Origin: Fretibacterium fastidiosum
GTDB taxonomy: Bacteria > Synergistota > Synergistia > Synergistales > Aminobacteriaceae
Assembly: GCF_964642095.1 (NCBI RefSeq)
Contig: NZ_OZ209244.1
Coordinates: forward strand, 1 to 64,000
DNA: 64,000 nucleotides
Direction: 5' to 3'
A program made the translations under genes and the position numbers. The notes under the pieces were generated by a model. The model was not told the DNA's origin and did not search any database. It was given only the letters and a program-made list of their open reading frames with translations. Below, in pieces: positions 32,977-41,708 of the stretch (within the stretch, counting starts at the first letter, position 1; every line of letters begins with the position of its first letter).

Positions 32977-33810
32977 CTAACGCTTCTGCTTGGGGTCAAG
33001 CGCGTCGCGCAGACCATCGCCGAGGAAGTTCAGGGAAAGGATCGTGAACATGATGGCCAGCCCGGGGAAGATGCTCATGTGCGCGCTGTTGCGCAGGTAC
33101 GGGCGTGCCGCAGACAGCATGCCTCCCCATTCGGGATAGGGCGGCTGAATTCCCAGGCCGAGGAAGCTCAGGGTCGCAGCAAACAAAATCGCGTTGGCTA
33201 CGCTCAGCGTCGATTGCACGATGAGCGGCGCGGCGCAGTTGGGCAGGATGTAAAGACAGATGATGCGCTTGTGAGAAGCGCCCATGGCGCGAGCCGCTTC
33301 AATGAACTCCTGATCCTTGATGGAGAGCACGGAGGCGCGCGTCAGACGGGCGAACTTGGGAATATAGGTGATGCCCACGGCGACCATCAAGTTGAACAAC
33401 CCCGGACCGAGAACGGACGAGATGACGATGGCCATCAGGATCGTGGGGATGGCCATCTGAACGTCCATCAAACGCATGAGGACGTTGTCCAGCCTGCCGC
33501 CGAAGTACCCGGAGACCGCACCGATCAGTCCTCCCACCACCAGCGAGATGGAGACGGCGATCAGGCCGACCTGCAGGGATATCCGAGAGCCGTAGATGAG
33601 CCGGCTGAGGATGTCGCGCCCGAACTCGTCGGTCCCCAGCCAATGGAGTGTCGAAGGTGGCTTGCAGATCATCATATAATCCTGCTGGGCGTAGCCGTAA
33701 GGCGCCAGCTGATCGGCAAAGACGGCGCAAACGATCAACACGAGCAGGATAAAGAGTCCGAACAGCGCCAGGTAGCTGCGGCGCAGACGGATCATCGTGT
33801 ACTTGAACAT
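32977..33810 (-). CDS. Peptide ABC transporter permease (DppC type)
   Basis: 277 residues from ATG 33810 (AAGGG 8 nt upstream). N-terminal helix LALFGLFILLVLIVCAVFAD, then the DppC landmarks HWLGTDEFGRDILSRLIYGS and the EAA loop EFIEAARAMGASHKRIICLY. Ends LNFLGDGLRDALDPKQKR, the typical terminal motif. Forms the channel with the DppB-type protein. Confidence 0.92.
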   Translation of the reverse strand: MFKYTMIRLRRSYLALFGLFILLVLIVCAVFADQLAPYGYAQQDYMMICKPPSTLHWLGTDEFGRDILSRLIYGSRISLQVGLIAVSISLVVGGLIGAVSGYFGGRLDNVLMRLMDVQMAIPTILMAIVISSVLGPGLFNLMVAVGITYIPKFARLTRASVLSIKDQEFIEAARAMGASHKRIICLYILPNCAAPLIVQSTLSVANAILFAATLSFLGLGIQPPYPEWGGMLSAARPYLRNSAHMSIFPGLAIMFTILSLNFLGDGLRDALDPKQKR

Positions 33811-33836
33811 GGAGTTACCCTTCACGACAGTCCCCC

Positions 33837-34760
33837 CTACTTGACGTGAATGCGCGGATCGACCACCGCATATAGCAGATCGACGGCCAGGTTGATGAAG
33901 CAGTAGGCCATGGAGATGAACAAAACGCCTCCCTGAATGATGGGATAATCGCGCAGGTTGATGGCATCGAGCATCAGGCGACCGACGCCGGAGATGGAGA
34001 AGATGGCCTCCGTGACGATCGATCCACCCAACAGCGTGCCGAACTGCATGCTGATAATCGTCATGACAGGGATCAGTGCGTTCGGCAGGGCATGGCGCCA
34101 GATTACGACGCTCCCCTTCTGCCCCTTGGCACGGGCGGTCCTGATGTAGTCGGATTTGATCACCTCCAGCATGCTCGACCGCGTCATCTTCGCGAAGAGG
34201 GCCGTTGATGAGCCGGAAAGGGTGACGACGGGCAACACCATCTCACTCAACGTGTCGAAGCCCATCGAGGGCAGCCAGCCCAGCTTGACCGAAAAAGCCA
34301 GAATGAGCAAAAGTCCCGTCCAAAACGTCGGCATCGAAACGCCCAGGAGAATGAAAACGGTCACCACGCTGTCCAGCAGCGAGTATTGTCTGATCGCGCT
34401 GAGAATCCCCAGCGGCAACCCCAGGAGCGTGCTGAAGAGCACCGCCGCAAACGCCAGCTTCATCGTCGTCGGGATGCGAATCGCCAGCTCCTGAGAGACG
34501 GGACTTTTCATGTTGTAGGAGTACCCCAAATCAAACTTTGTAACGGCATTGAAAACGTACCGCCCAAACTGAACGAAAAAAGGATCGTCCAATCCATGCT
34601 CACGGCGAAACGACTCGATGGTTTCAGGCGTAGCTTCCTCGCCAAGGGCGATGCGGGCCGGGTCCCCAGGCGTAAAGTAAAGAATGGTGAAGAGGATGAA
34701 CATGACGCTCAGGATAACGGGGATCAGCATGAAAATTCTGCGGATAGCGTACTTCAGCAC
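33837..34760 (-). CDS. Peptide ABC transporter permease (DppB type)
   Basis: 307 residues. Start GTG 34760 (MLKYAIRRIFMLIPVILSVM) with AGGTG 8 nt upstream; the frame extends further back but lacks similarity there. Landmarks: FTPGDPARIALGEEATPETI, the EAA loop YIRTARAKGQKGSVVIWRHA and the terminal DLLYAVVDPRIHVK. It follows the binding-protein gene across a very stable hairpin at 34834-34876. Confidence 0.9.
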   Translation of the reverse strand: MLKYAIRRIFMLIPVILSVMFILFTILYFTPGDPARIALGEEATPETIESFRREHGLDDPFFVQFGRYVFNAVTKFDLGYSYNMKSPVSQELAIRIPTTMKLAFAAVLFSTLLGLPLGILSAIRQYSLLDSVVTVFILLGVSMPTFWTGLLLILAFSVKLGWLPSMGFDTLSEMVLPVVTLSGSSTALFAKMTRSSMLEVIKSDYIRTARAKGQKGSVVIWRHALPNALIPVMTIISMQFGTLLGGSIVTEAIFSISGVGRLMLDAINLRDYPIIQGGVLFISMAYCFINLAVDLLYAVVDPRIHVK

Positions 34761-34833
34761 GGGAGCATCACCTTTTTCCTTGAGTTCTGTCGGGAAAAAC
34801 AAAAAAATTTCATAGGGGAAGTGAGTAAAGGGG

Positions 34834-34876
34834 CTTTGCAAGGCTCGGGGGCCAACGGCCCCCGAGCCTTGCAAAG
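34834..34876 (-). promoter_or_regulatory. Perfect 20-bp intergenic hairpin in the dpp operon
   Basis: CTTTGCAAGGCTCGGGGGCC (34834-34853) is perfectly complementary to 34857-34876 around an AAC loop. It starts 7 bases after the binding-protein stop codon. There is no T-run directly after it, so it probably stabilises the upstream message or partially terminates transcription. Either would give more binding protein than permease. Confidence 0.75.
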
Positions 34877-34883
34877 GCGGAAG

Positions 34884-36428
34884 CTACTTCAGACGCTCGG
34901 TCTGCTCAGGGTAGTGGATATTGGTCAGCAGGTTGATCTTTCCGTCGTAAAGCTCATCGACGCCGATCAGGTCCTTCTGGGCGCCGTGAAGCTCGTCGGC
35001 CTGACACAGGTAAACCCACGGGTGCAGGTCGTTGACGCGATCCCAGATCTTCTGGAAAACCTGACCGCGCTTTTCTTCGTCGATACTGTGATTGGCCTCA
35101 TCCATCAGGTTGTCGATCTCAGGATCGGAGATGCGGGCCGAGTTGGTGCTCGCGATGGAGGTCGTGGTGATGACCGACTGCCAGTAAACCCCTGCGTCGC
35201 GATTGGTCTGCATGCCCCAGGTGGCGGCGTACATGTCGTACTTCTCAGGCTCTTTGCGCACCTTGTCGCTGATGACGGCGTTCTCGAACACGGAGACGTT
35301 GACCTTGATGCCGACGGCACCCAGCATGCTCTGCAGTACGGTCGCGCCGTTGACGCGGTCGGCGGCGTTCATCACCCAGAGGTTCAGCTCGAGGTCCTTG
35401 ACGCCGGCCTCCTCCAGGAGCTTCCTGGCCAGATCGGGGTCGTACCCCCACTTCTCGGGGTTCTCAGGGAACCAGGAGGACGCCGTGGGCAGCGGGCCCT
35501 CGCCGGGGATGCCGTTGCCGTTGTAGACGACCTGAACGTAGGCTTCCTTGTTGATCGCCGCGTCGATCGCCTTACGCACACGGGAGTCCTTCAACTTGGG
35601 GCTGTCCATGTTCATGGCCAAGTGCAGCAGGACCAGGCCGGGAGCCTTAACGGCCTTGACGCGATCGCTGTTCTGCAGGCGCTCGAAGTCCGAGGGCGGC
35701 ACGGCGTAGATCATATCGACCTTATCCGTCTCGAGGGCGATGATGCGGGTGCTGTCGTCCGGCAGGACGACAAAGGTCAGCTTCCTGGCGTAGGGTTTCT
35801 CGCCCCAATAGTCGTCAAACGCCTCCATTTCGACCCGCTCGCCCTTCGTCCAACTGACGAACTTGTAGGGACCGGTCCCAACCGGCTTGCGGAAGTAGTC
35901 GGCTCCAGCCTCCTCAACGGCCTTGCGATTCAGGATCATGGCGTAGGGGTGTTTCATCGAGCCAAGCCAACCGCCGACCGGGCCGTTCGTGCGCACGATC
36001 ACCGTATGCTTGTCGATCACCTCAAAACCCTTGGGGTCGATCCACACGCCCTTTGATTTTGCAAACACGGAGCTCTTGGGATCGGTCACGCGCGTCAGCG
36101 AGAACACGACGTCGTCCGCCGTAAACTCCTCGCCGTTGTGAAACTTGACGCCCTTGCGAAGGTAGAACTTGTAGGTGTGGTCATCAAGCACCTCAACCTT
36201 TTCGGCCAGCACCGGCGTCAGTTTGCGCGTCTTGCCGTCAACGGTGAAGAGCGGCTCGTAAATCTGCTTCTGCATGGAGAAAGAATAGGTATCGACCGCG
36301 TTCTGCGGGTCGAAGTTCTTCGCGTCGATGGAAACTCCAACGCGAAGGGTTTCACCCCTCGACGCGGCAAAGGCCACCCCGGCATACAACATCGCCAGAG
36401 CAAAACAAAGCGCGAACGTCTTCTTCAT
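34884..36428 (-). CDS. Peptide ABC transporter substrate-binding protein (DppA/OppA type)
   Basis: 514 residues from ATG 36428, AAGGAG 10 nt upstream. Signal peptide KKTFALCFALAMLYAGVAFA. Family 5 solute-binding protein: TYSFSMQKQIYEPLF, FHNGEEFTADDVVFSLTRV, YFRKPVGTGPYKFVSWTKGE and the C-terminal WDRVNDLHPWVYLCQADEL. Captures peptides or similar ligands for the importer encoded downstream. First gene of the operon; divergent from the M20 peptidase gene, with which it shares a 473-bp control region. Confidence 0.92.
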   Translation of the reverse strand: MKKTFALCFALAMLYAGVAFAASRGETLRVGVSIDAKNFDPQNAVDTYSFSMQKQIYEPLFTVDGKTRKLTPVLAEKVEVLDDHTYKFYLRKGVKFHNGEEFTADDVVFSLTRVTDPKSSVFAKSKGVWIDPKGFEVIDKHTVIVRTNGPVGGWLGSMKHPYAMILNRKAVEEAGADYFRKPVGTGPYKFVSWTKGERVEMEAFDDYWGEKPYARKLTFVVLPDDSTRIIALETDKVDMIYAVPPSDFERLQNSDRVKAVKAPGLVLLHLAMNMDSPKLKDSRVRKAIDAAINKEAYVQVVYNGNGIPGEGPLPTASSWFPENPEKWGYDPDLARKLLEEAGVKDLELNLWVMNAADRVNGATVLQSMLGAVGIKVNVSVFENAVISDKVRKEPEKYDMYAATWGMQTNRDAGVYWQSVITTTSIASTNSARISDPEIDNLMDEANHSIDEEKRGQVFQKIWDRVNDLHPWVYLCQADELHGAQKDLIGVDELYDGKINLLTNIHYPEQTERLK

Positions 36429-36901
36429 AGACAAAGGACTCCTTCCTGAATCAAGATGTTACGACAATGACACCAGGCGCTGCTGCACTTCCCCTATCGT
36501 AGCCACATTGCGTCGTGGACACATCCATTGGAGGCCAAGCCCCCCACACTCGGTCGTAAAATCCATTATCTCCAAATAATATCCACGGCTTCTTTGATTC
36601 TAGCAAATAATATACAAAATGCAAGCCTGCTGAACCCATTCAACGCGACAGTGCGCAATCGCAAAAAAGCGCCCTGTTTTGAGTAAAAAACACGAAAAAT
36701 ACCCCATTCATTCTATTCTTGCCCAGGATAAAATCGGGGCTCCGAATTTAATCAGCGAAACTTAACGCTTCGATCGATTATGCAAAGAAAGCAAACTTGT
36801 ATACAATATACAGGTCGTTCGTTACGCGCCATCAGGTTGCCCTCAGCCTCCGGAAGTGCAACACTCCTCCAGGCGGGGTGAAAAAAGTCAGGAGGAAGAT
36901 C
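36429..36901. other. Divergent control region between dppA-type and M20 genes
   Basis: AT-rich and non-coding. Notable sites are a TATATTATTTG stretch on the minus strand near 36615 that could be the -10 region of the peptide operon, and the GTATA-CAA-TATAC palindrome at 36799-36811 overlapping a plus-strand TACAAT. AGGAGG at 36890-36895 serves the M20 gene. Confidence 0.45.
36799..36811. promoter_or_regulatory. Candidate FCD-type GntR operator
   Basis: Inverted repeat GTATA (36799-36803), CAA, TATAC (36807-36811), overlapping a possible -10 TACAAT (36802-36807) for the M20 gene. GntR/FCD proteins commonly bind short GTAT/ATAC repeats; one is encoded at 29681-30397. Confidence 0.4.
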
Positions 36902-38110
36902 ATGGCTTCAGAGATCATGGAGAAAGCTCAAAGCATACGGAACTACCTCGTGGAATGCAAACGCCGCATCCACCGCCATCCCGAACTTGGCATGCACGAA
37001 ATCGAAACCGCGGCCTTCGTTCGCTCCGAACTGAAGAAGCTCGGCATCGAACTTCAGCCCATAGACACACCGGTCGGCGTCGTGGGAATCGTTCGCGGCC
37101 AGAAAGACGCCCCCGGCAGGGTGATCGCCCTCAGGGCCGACATGGACGCCCTGCCGATTCAGGAGGAGGCTGCGGTCCCCGACGCCTCGGAAGTTGCAGG
37201 CGTGATGCACGCCTGCGGTCACGACGCCCACACCGCAATGCTCCTGGGGGCTGCAAAAATCCTCACGTCGATGCCCGATCGCTTCAGCGGCGTGGTCAAA
37301 CTCATCTTTCAACCTGCCGAAGAAACCCTTGGAGGATCGGAGCTGATGATTCGTCTCGGCTGCCTCGAGAACCCAACCGTGGACGTCATCCTGGGGCAGC
37401 ACGGCATCGCTGAATTCGCTACGGGTGACATCGCTTTCCGCGAAGGCCCCAGCATGGCCTCCTCCGACACGTTCTCCGTCACCGTCAAGGGCGTCGGCGG
37501 ACATGGCGCATACCCCCACAATTCGGGCGCAGACGCCCTGCTCGCCTCGGCAAACTGCGTCATGTCGCTTCAGGGTCTGATCACCCGTCAATTCAACGCC
37601 GTCGATCCCGTCGTCCTTTCGATTTGTACTTTCCACGGCGGAACGGCGAAGAACATCATTCCCGCTGAAGTGACCTTCGGCGGCTCCATCCGCTGTCAGT
37701 CCCCAGCGAGCCGCAGCAGGATCAGGGATGTGATGGACCACATGATCAGCTCCATCGTTGCCGGCTACAACTGCACTCACGAGCTCGACTACGTTTATGG
37801 CGTGCCGCCCCTGGTCAACGATCCCGACGTGGTCCACGCCATGCGTTCCGCCGCCGCGAAGCTGCTCGGTGAAGAACACGTCAAGACGATGAGTCAGGCG
37901 CGCATGGGCTCGGAGGATTATGCCTGCTACTGCGAAAAGATTCCAGCCTCTTGTTTCGCACGGCTGGGCATCCGGCAGGAGGGCAAAGAACCGACCCGGT
38001 TCCACAGCCCCACCTTCGTCTTTGACGAAGAGGCCCTTCCCGTGGGGGCGGGTTTTTTCGTTCAGGCCGTGCTGGAGCTGAATGGAGCGATCGCTGGTCC
38101 GACCCTATAA
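36902..38110 (+). CDS. M20 family metallopeptidase / amidohydrolase
   Basis: 402 residues from ATG 36902 with AGGAGG 6 nt upstream. Motifs: CKRRIHRHPELGMHEIE, LRADMDALPIQEE, MHACGHDAHTAMLLG, FQPAEETLGGSE and MGSEDYACYCEKIP supply the two-metal site. Carboxypeptidase or N-acyl-amino-acid hydrolase type. Its placement divergent to a complete peptide importer suggests it cleaves imported dipeptides or acyl amino acids. Ends at a long perfect hairpin (38120-38168). Confidence 0.88.
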   Translation: MASEIMEKAQSIRNYLVECKRRIHRHPELGMHEIETAAFVRSELKKLGIELQPIDTPVGVVGIVRGQKDAPGRVIALRADMDALPIQEEAAVPDASEVAGVMHACGHDAHTAMLLGAAKILTSMPDRFSGVVKLIFQPAEETLGGSELMIRLGCLENPTVDVILGQHGIAEFATGDIAFREGPSMASSDTFSVTVKGVGGHGAYPHNSGADALLASANCVMSLQGLITRQFNAVDPVVLSICTFHGGTAKNIIPAEVTFGGSIRCQSPASRSRIRDVMDHMISSIVAGYNCTHELDYVYGVPPLVNDPDVVHAMRSAAAKLLGEEHVKTMSQARMGSEDYACYCEKIPASCFARLGIRQEGKEPTRFHSPTFVFDEEALPVGAGFFVQAVLELNGAIAGPTL

Positions 38111-38119
38111 CCCTATAAG

Positions 38120-38168
38120 AGGTGAGTGCCCGTCAGGGCCCCTTTAGGCGCCTGACGGGCACTCACCT
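38120..38168. terminator. 18-bp perfect hairpin between convergent genes
   Basis: AGGTGAGTGCCCGTCAGG (38120-38137) pairs perfectly with 38151-38168. No T-run follows on the plus strand, but the location just after the M20 stop codon and before the convergent TauE/SafE gene supports a terminator or message-end structure. Confidence 0.65.
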
Positions 38169-38291
38169 CACAGTCGGTAAAAACGGTGGCCGTTTACGCT
38201 TCCCCTCGCCGTCCTTCGTCAACGCAGCGGCGCCCCTGAAGGGCCGAGACAGGACTGCAACGCGCATTGGGCTTGGAATGGAGCATACTCC

Positions 38292-39017
38292 TCACTTCAG
38301 CAGCATCGTCACGCCGGAAACGGCCATGTAGCCGTACACGGCAAAGCGCAGCCTCTTTGCGTCAAGCCGGTAAAATATCTTGTTGCCAAGGAAGACGCCA
38401 AGGGCAAGCGCTGCCAGCATGAGCAGCCATAGGTGAAACGTCGTGGACGTGATGACGCCGTTGTGCCACCGCACGAACGTCGAGATGCCGGAGGTGAAGC
38501 AAAAACTGGCGTTCAGCGTCGCGCGGTACTCTTCGTTGCTGTCCGTCGCAGCCAGGAGATAGATCGCAACCGGAGGCCCGCCGACGGAAAAAAGCCCCGC
38601 GCAGGTGCCCCCAATGGCACCCGCGATGACGCCGTTCAGCGGCGTGCCCTTGATGCGGATCGTTCCGCCCAGGAAGATAAAATAGAGGCAAACGGCGATC
38701 AACATCGCGCCCAGTGCGTGAATCATGAACTTTTCCGCGGCCCCCAGGGACAACTGCACCGACGCCGCCGAGCAGCACAGGGCCACGAGCGAACAGGGCA
38801 GCAGGATCTTGAAGTTTATGCTGCGATGGTGTGGCACAGCGATCATCAGCGCCGTGCTGAGACCGCATAGCGCTGAGACGGCCACGGCCTGCTGGTAGGG
38901 AAGAAAGTACGGCCACGTCGCCATGGCCACTGCCCCAAAGCCGAAGCCGCACACGCTTGCGACGACGCCACCGACGACGGTTACGCCCATCATTGCCGCT
39001 GCCACGACCCAATCCAT
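38292..39017 (-). CDS. TauE/SafE family (TSUP) membrane transporter
   Basis: 241 residues from ATG 39017 (GGAG 10 nt upstream). About eight hydrophobic helices. The TSUP repeats are visible as GVVASVCGFGFGAVAMATWP at the N-terminus and GAIGGTCAGLFSVGGPPVAI in the middle. Relatives export sulfite, sulfoacetate or other organosulfur or organic anions. Possible link to the sulfide-producing cysteine desulfidase is only thematic. No operon partner. Confidence 0.85.
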   Translation of the reverse strand: MDWVVAAAMMGVTVVGGVVASVCGFGFGAVAMATWPYFLPYQQAVAVSALCGLSTALMIAVPHHRSINFKILLPCSLVALCCSAASVQLSLGAAEKFMIHALGAMLIAVCLYFIFLGGTIRIKGTPLNGVIAGAIGGTCAGLFSVGGPPVAIYLLAATDSNEEYRATLNASFCFTSGISTFVRWHNGVITSTTFHLWLLMLAALALGVFLGNKIFYRLDAKRLRFAVYGYMAVSGVTMLLK

Positions 39018-39223
39018 CCGATCATCTCCATTTTCCCCGACATGAGGGCGCCCAACCACAGCAGAGGTTGCCGGCCTCCGGCGTTGCATCACTGCCCCTC
39101 CACTAACGGCCCGCCCACATCTCGCATTGACCAGTACTCCTTGTATTGCGTCAACCCCGCCGGACGCCGATGGGCTACCCTAACCCTGGATGGCGGGCGG
39201 AAAACCATCCTTTGGCGGCCTGT

Positions 39224-39508
39224 TCACGCTCCGAAGAGATCGGCGTGCGTGCCCGTTCCCGAGGCGGAGAGAATCAGTCTGTCCTCGAAAATCTGGTAAA
39301 GCAACAACCAGTCCCCCTCGATATGGCATTCACGAAAATCTTTCAGTTCACCGTTTAACGGGTGATCCCGATATTGGGAAGGTATCGGTTCACCGCTTGT
39401 CAGGAGGGAGAGAACCTTGACAAGCTTAGAGATATCCTTGCCGCGCTTCTTCATCAATTTGACGTCGCGCTTCATTCTGTTGGTGTAGACGATTTCAAGC
39501 ACCGTCAA
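39224..39508 (-). CDS. yafQ: YafQ family mRNA interferase toxin
   Basis: 94 residues, the usual size. The YafQ active-site pattern is complete: YRDHPLNGELKDFRECHIE supplies two His, GDWLLLY an Asp, and GTHADLF the C-terminal His. Known members cleave translated mRNA at Lys codons on the ribosome when freed from DinJ. Its start codon overlaps the antitoxin stop by 4 bp (ATGA), the standard toxin-antitoxin arrangement. Confidence 0.92.
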   Translation of the reverse strand: MTVLEIVYTNRMKRDVKLMKKRGKDISKLVKVLSLLTSGEPIPSQYRDHPLNGELKDFRECHIEGDWLLLYQIFEDRLILSASGTGTHADLFGA

Positions 39509-39768
39509 TCCTCCAACATGGAAGCGACCGCCTCTTCTGCCGTCTTGAAGGGACCATGCAGATTTCGACGTTCCCGAGTGTCCCGAATGGCTTCCATGAG
39601 TTCCAGGGTGGGGACGCGATGACTTACGGCAAAAGGAATGCCGTTATGTTCCAGCGCCTTCATAAGAAAAATCCTGACCGCCGTCGAGGTGTCCAGTCCC
39701 AGGCTTGAAAACAGGCTGTCCGCAGCCGCTTTGGTGTTGTCATCCACTCGGATTTGTATTGTAGCCAT
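39505..39768 (-). CDS. dinJ: RelB/DinJ family antitoxin
   Basis: 87 residues. N-terminal ribbon-helix-helix ATIQIRVDDNTKAAADSLFS followed by LGLDTSTAVRIFLMKALEH, typical of DinJ. The C-terminal part wraps and inhibits YafQ. It precedes the toxin gene with a GGAGG-led ATG at 39768, and the complex probably autorepresses the promoter at 39813-39840. Confidence 0.92.
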   Translation of the reverse strand: MATIQIRVDDNTKAAADSLFSSLGLDTSTAVRIFLMKALEHNGIPFAVSHRVPTLELMEAIRDTRERRNLHGPFKTAEEAVASMLED

Positions 39769-39812
39769 AACGCACCTCCAATAAATCGACCAATCATGAC
39801 GTTCACAAGAAA

Positions 39813-39840
39813 ATCATAATGAATTGTCATGCTATGTCAA
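39813..39840 (-). promoter_or_regulatory. Promoter of the dinJ-yafQ operon
   Basis: On the minus strand a perfect TTGACA (39840-39835), a 16-nt spacer and TATGAT (39818-39813), about 45 nt upstream of the antitoxin start. ATGAC and GTCAT half-sites around it (near 39796 and 39825) could be the DinJ operator. Confidence 0.75.
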
Positions 39841-40206
39841 TATTTTCAGCGGACAACTCGCCGGACATCATGCGGAGAAGCAAGGAAGCGCGTGCGGCTC
39901 GAAGACGACAACTTCGCAAAATTCACTTTCGATGGTTACATCCTGTCGATTCGTTTATCCAAATCTCATACCGCCGATGCCAACGTTCAACGCCAAGGCG
40001 GCACGTGATTGCAGGCACGACTTGCATTCATTATAGCATTCGGGCCGCCTCGCATCGCCGCATCCTGCCCGCACCCGGTCCTTATGGCCGTTATGCTTTA
40101 TAATAGTAGGGACGGCGGGAGCGGCCGGAGGGCCGTTCGCCGCCCCCACGGGTCCCAGCGCGTTCCCTGATCCTGAACTCTAACCCTAATGAGGAGGCGC
40201 ACTCTC
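39841..40206. other. Intergenic region upstream of the antiporter operon
   Basis: No gene supported. A plus-strand TATAAT at 40099-40104 is a candidate -10 without a good -35. It is followed by a GC-rich hairpin in the leader (GGCGGGAGCGGCC and GGCCGTTCGCCGCC, 40115-40145). AGGAGG at 40192-40197 is the Shine-Dalgarno of the next gene. Confidence 0.4.
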
Positions 40207-41700
40207 ATGACGCATCAGGCACTGCTGACGCTCTTTCCGGTCATCTTTCCCATCCTTGCAGGGATCTTCCTGCTACTTCACCACGTCCATGACGACCGGC
40301 AAAGACACGTCTACGTCGAACTGTCCACCATCCTCAGCGGGCTTTTGGCCTGCGCGGTCGCGTTCTGCTCAAACGGGGAGCTCCTCGTGCTGTGGCGCGC
40401 CACGGACTCCCTGCGGCTGGCCCTTCGCATGGACGCCCTGGCCAGGGTCTTCATCCTCCTCATCGCCTTCATCTGGCCCCTCGTCACCCTCTACGCATTC
40501 GAGTACCTGCACCACCGTCCGCCAGAGGACCGCTTCTTTGCCTTCTTTCTGGCGACCTGCGGCATCCTGAACGGCGTCGCCTGTTCAGCCAACTTCCTGA
40601 CGCTCTACCTCTTCTTCGAGCTTTTGACCTTCATGACGCTTCCGCTGGTCATGCACTCCCAGCGAACGGAGGCCATCAGCGGGGGCGTGAAGTACCTCTT
40701 TTACTCCCTCACCGGAGCGGGGCTGGCCCTCGGCGGCTTCTTCTTCTTTCAGGCCTGCGGCGTTTCCACGGAGTTCACTCCGGGCGGCGTCATGGGAGCG
40801 GTGACGGACCCTGCCCAACGGAACACGCTCCTGACCGTCACCTTCGTCACCCTCATAGGCTTTGGGGCGAAGGCGGGCCTGTATCCCCTGCACGCCTGGC
40901 TGCCCATCGCGCACCCCGTAGCCCCCACGCCGGCCAGCGCCGTGCTGTCCGGGCTCATCACCAAGGCGGGCATCGTGGCGATGTTCCGCGTCGTCTACTT
41001 CCTGGCGGGGGCGAGCTTCCTGCGGGGTACCTGGGTGCAAACGGCCGTCATCTACACGGCGCTCCTCACCATCCTGATCGGCTCTATGCTGGCCTACCTG
41101 GAAAAGCACCTGAAAAAGCGCATCGCCTACTCCTCCATCAGCCAGGTCTCCTACGTCGTGTTCGCCATGATGCTCCTGACGCCGTCTGGGGTGGTGGGGG
41201 CGCTCCTGCAGGTGCTGGCCCACGCCTTCGCCAAGACCTGCCTCTTTCTCAGCGCGGGCGTCGTCATCTACTTCACCATGCCCACCTCCAACTACCACTT
41301 CACGGACCAGCTCAAGGGGGTGGGGCGGGTGCTCCCCATCACCATGTCCTGCTTCACCCTGGCCTCCCTCTCCCTCATCGGCCTCCCCGTCACAGGCGGC
41401 TTTACGGCCAAGTGGTACGCCGCCGTAGGGGCCATCGACCCGACGCTGGGCTGGCTGGGCATCGCCGGAATCGTCGTCCTGCTCATCAGCGCCATCCTCA
41501 CCGCGGGCTACCTCATGCCCATCGTCACGGACGCCTTCTTCCCAGGCGCGAAGTTCGACGACAGCCACCTCCAGCCCGTCCACATGTCCATCAACATGCG
41601 CCTGCCCCAGTACCTGCTGAGCGCCGGCTCCCTCCTCACGGGCGTCCTGTCCGGCCCCCTCGTCCGCTGCTTCGACGACATCGCAGAAGCGATCCTCTGA
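40207..41700 (+). CDS. NuoL/M/N-type proton-translocating antiporter subunit (first of three)
   Basis: 497 residues from ATG 40207 (GGAGG 9 nt upstream). About 14 hydrophobic helices, Proton_antipo_M domain. All four key charged residues are present: Glu in YLFFELLTF (TM5), Lys in GFGAKAGLYPLHAWLP (TM7), Lys in SGLITKAGIVAM (TM8), and Lys in TGGFTAKWYAAV (TM12). It is therefore probably a working H+ or Na+ channel subunit. It starts a three-gene operon (next gene 8 bp downstream). No quinone, Fe-S, hydrogenase or MrpE/F/G subunits are encoded alongside. Confidence 0.85.
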   Translation: MTHQALLTLFPVIFPILAGIFLLLHHVHDDRQRHVYVELSTILSGLLACAVAFCSNGELLVLWRATDSLRLALRMDALARVFILLIAFIWPLVTLYAFEYLHHRPPEDRFFAFFLATCGILNGVACSANFLTLYLFFELLTFMTLPLVMHSQRTEAISGGVKYLFYSLTGAGLALGGFFFFQACGVSTEFTPGGVMGAVTDPAQRNTLLTVTFVTLIGFGAKAGLYPLHAWLPIAHPVAPTPASAVLSGLITKAGIVAMFRVVYFLAGASFLRGTWVQTAVIYTALLTILIGSMLAYLEKHLKKRIAYSSISQVSYVVFAMMLLTPSGVVGALLQVLAHAFAKTCLFLSAGVVIYFTMPTSNYHFTDQLKGVGRVLPITMSCFTLASLSLIGLPVTGGFTAKWYAAVGAIDPTLGWLGIAGIVVLLISAILTAGYLMPIVTDAFFPGAKFDDSHLQPVHMSINMRLPQYLLSAGSLLTGVLSGPLVRCFDDIAEAIL

Positions 41701-41708
41701 GGCCCGCC

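Noticed and set aside
40392..41700. Upstream part of the frame leading into the second antiporter subunit
   Set aside because: It overlaps the first subunit in a different frame; the second subunit starts at ATG 41709.
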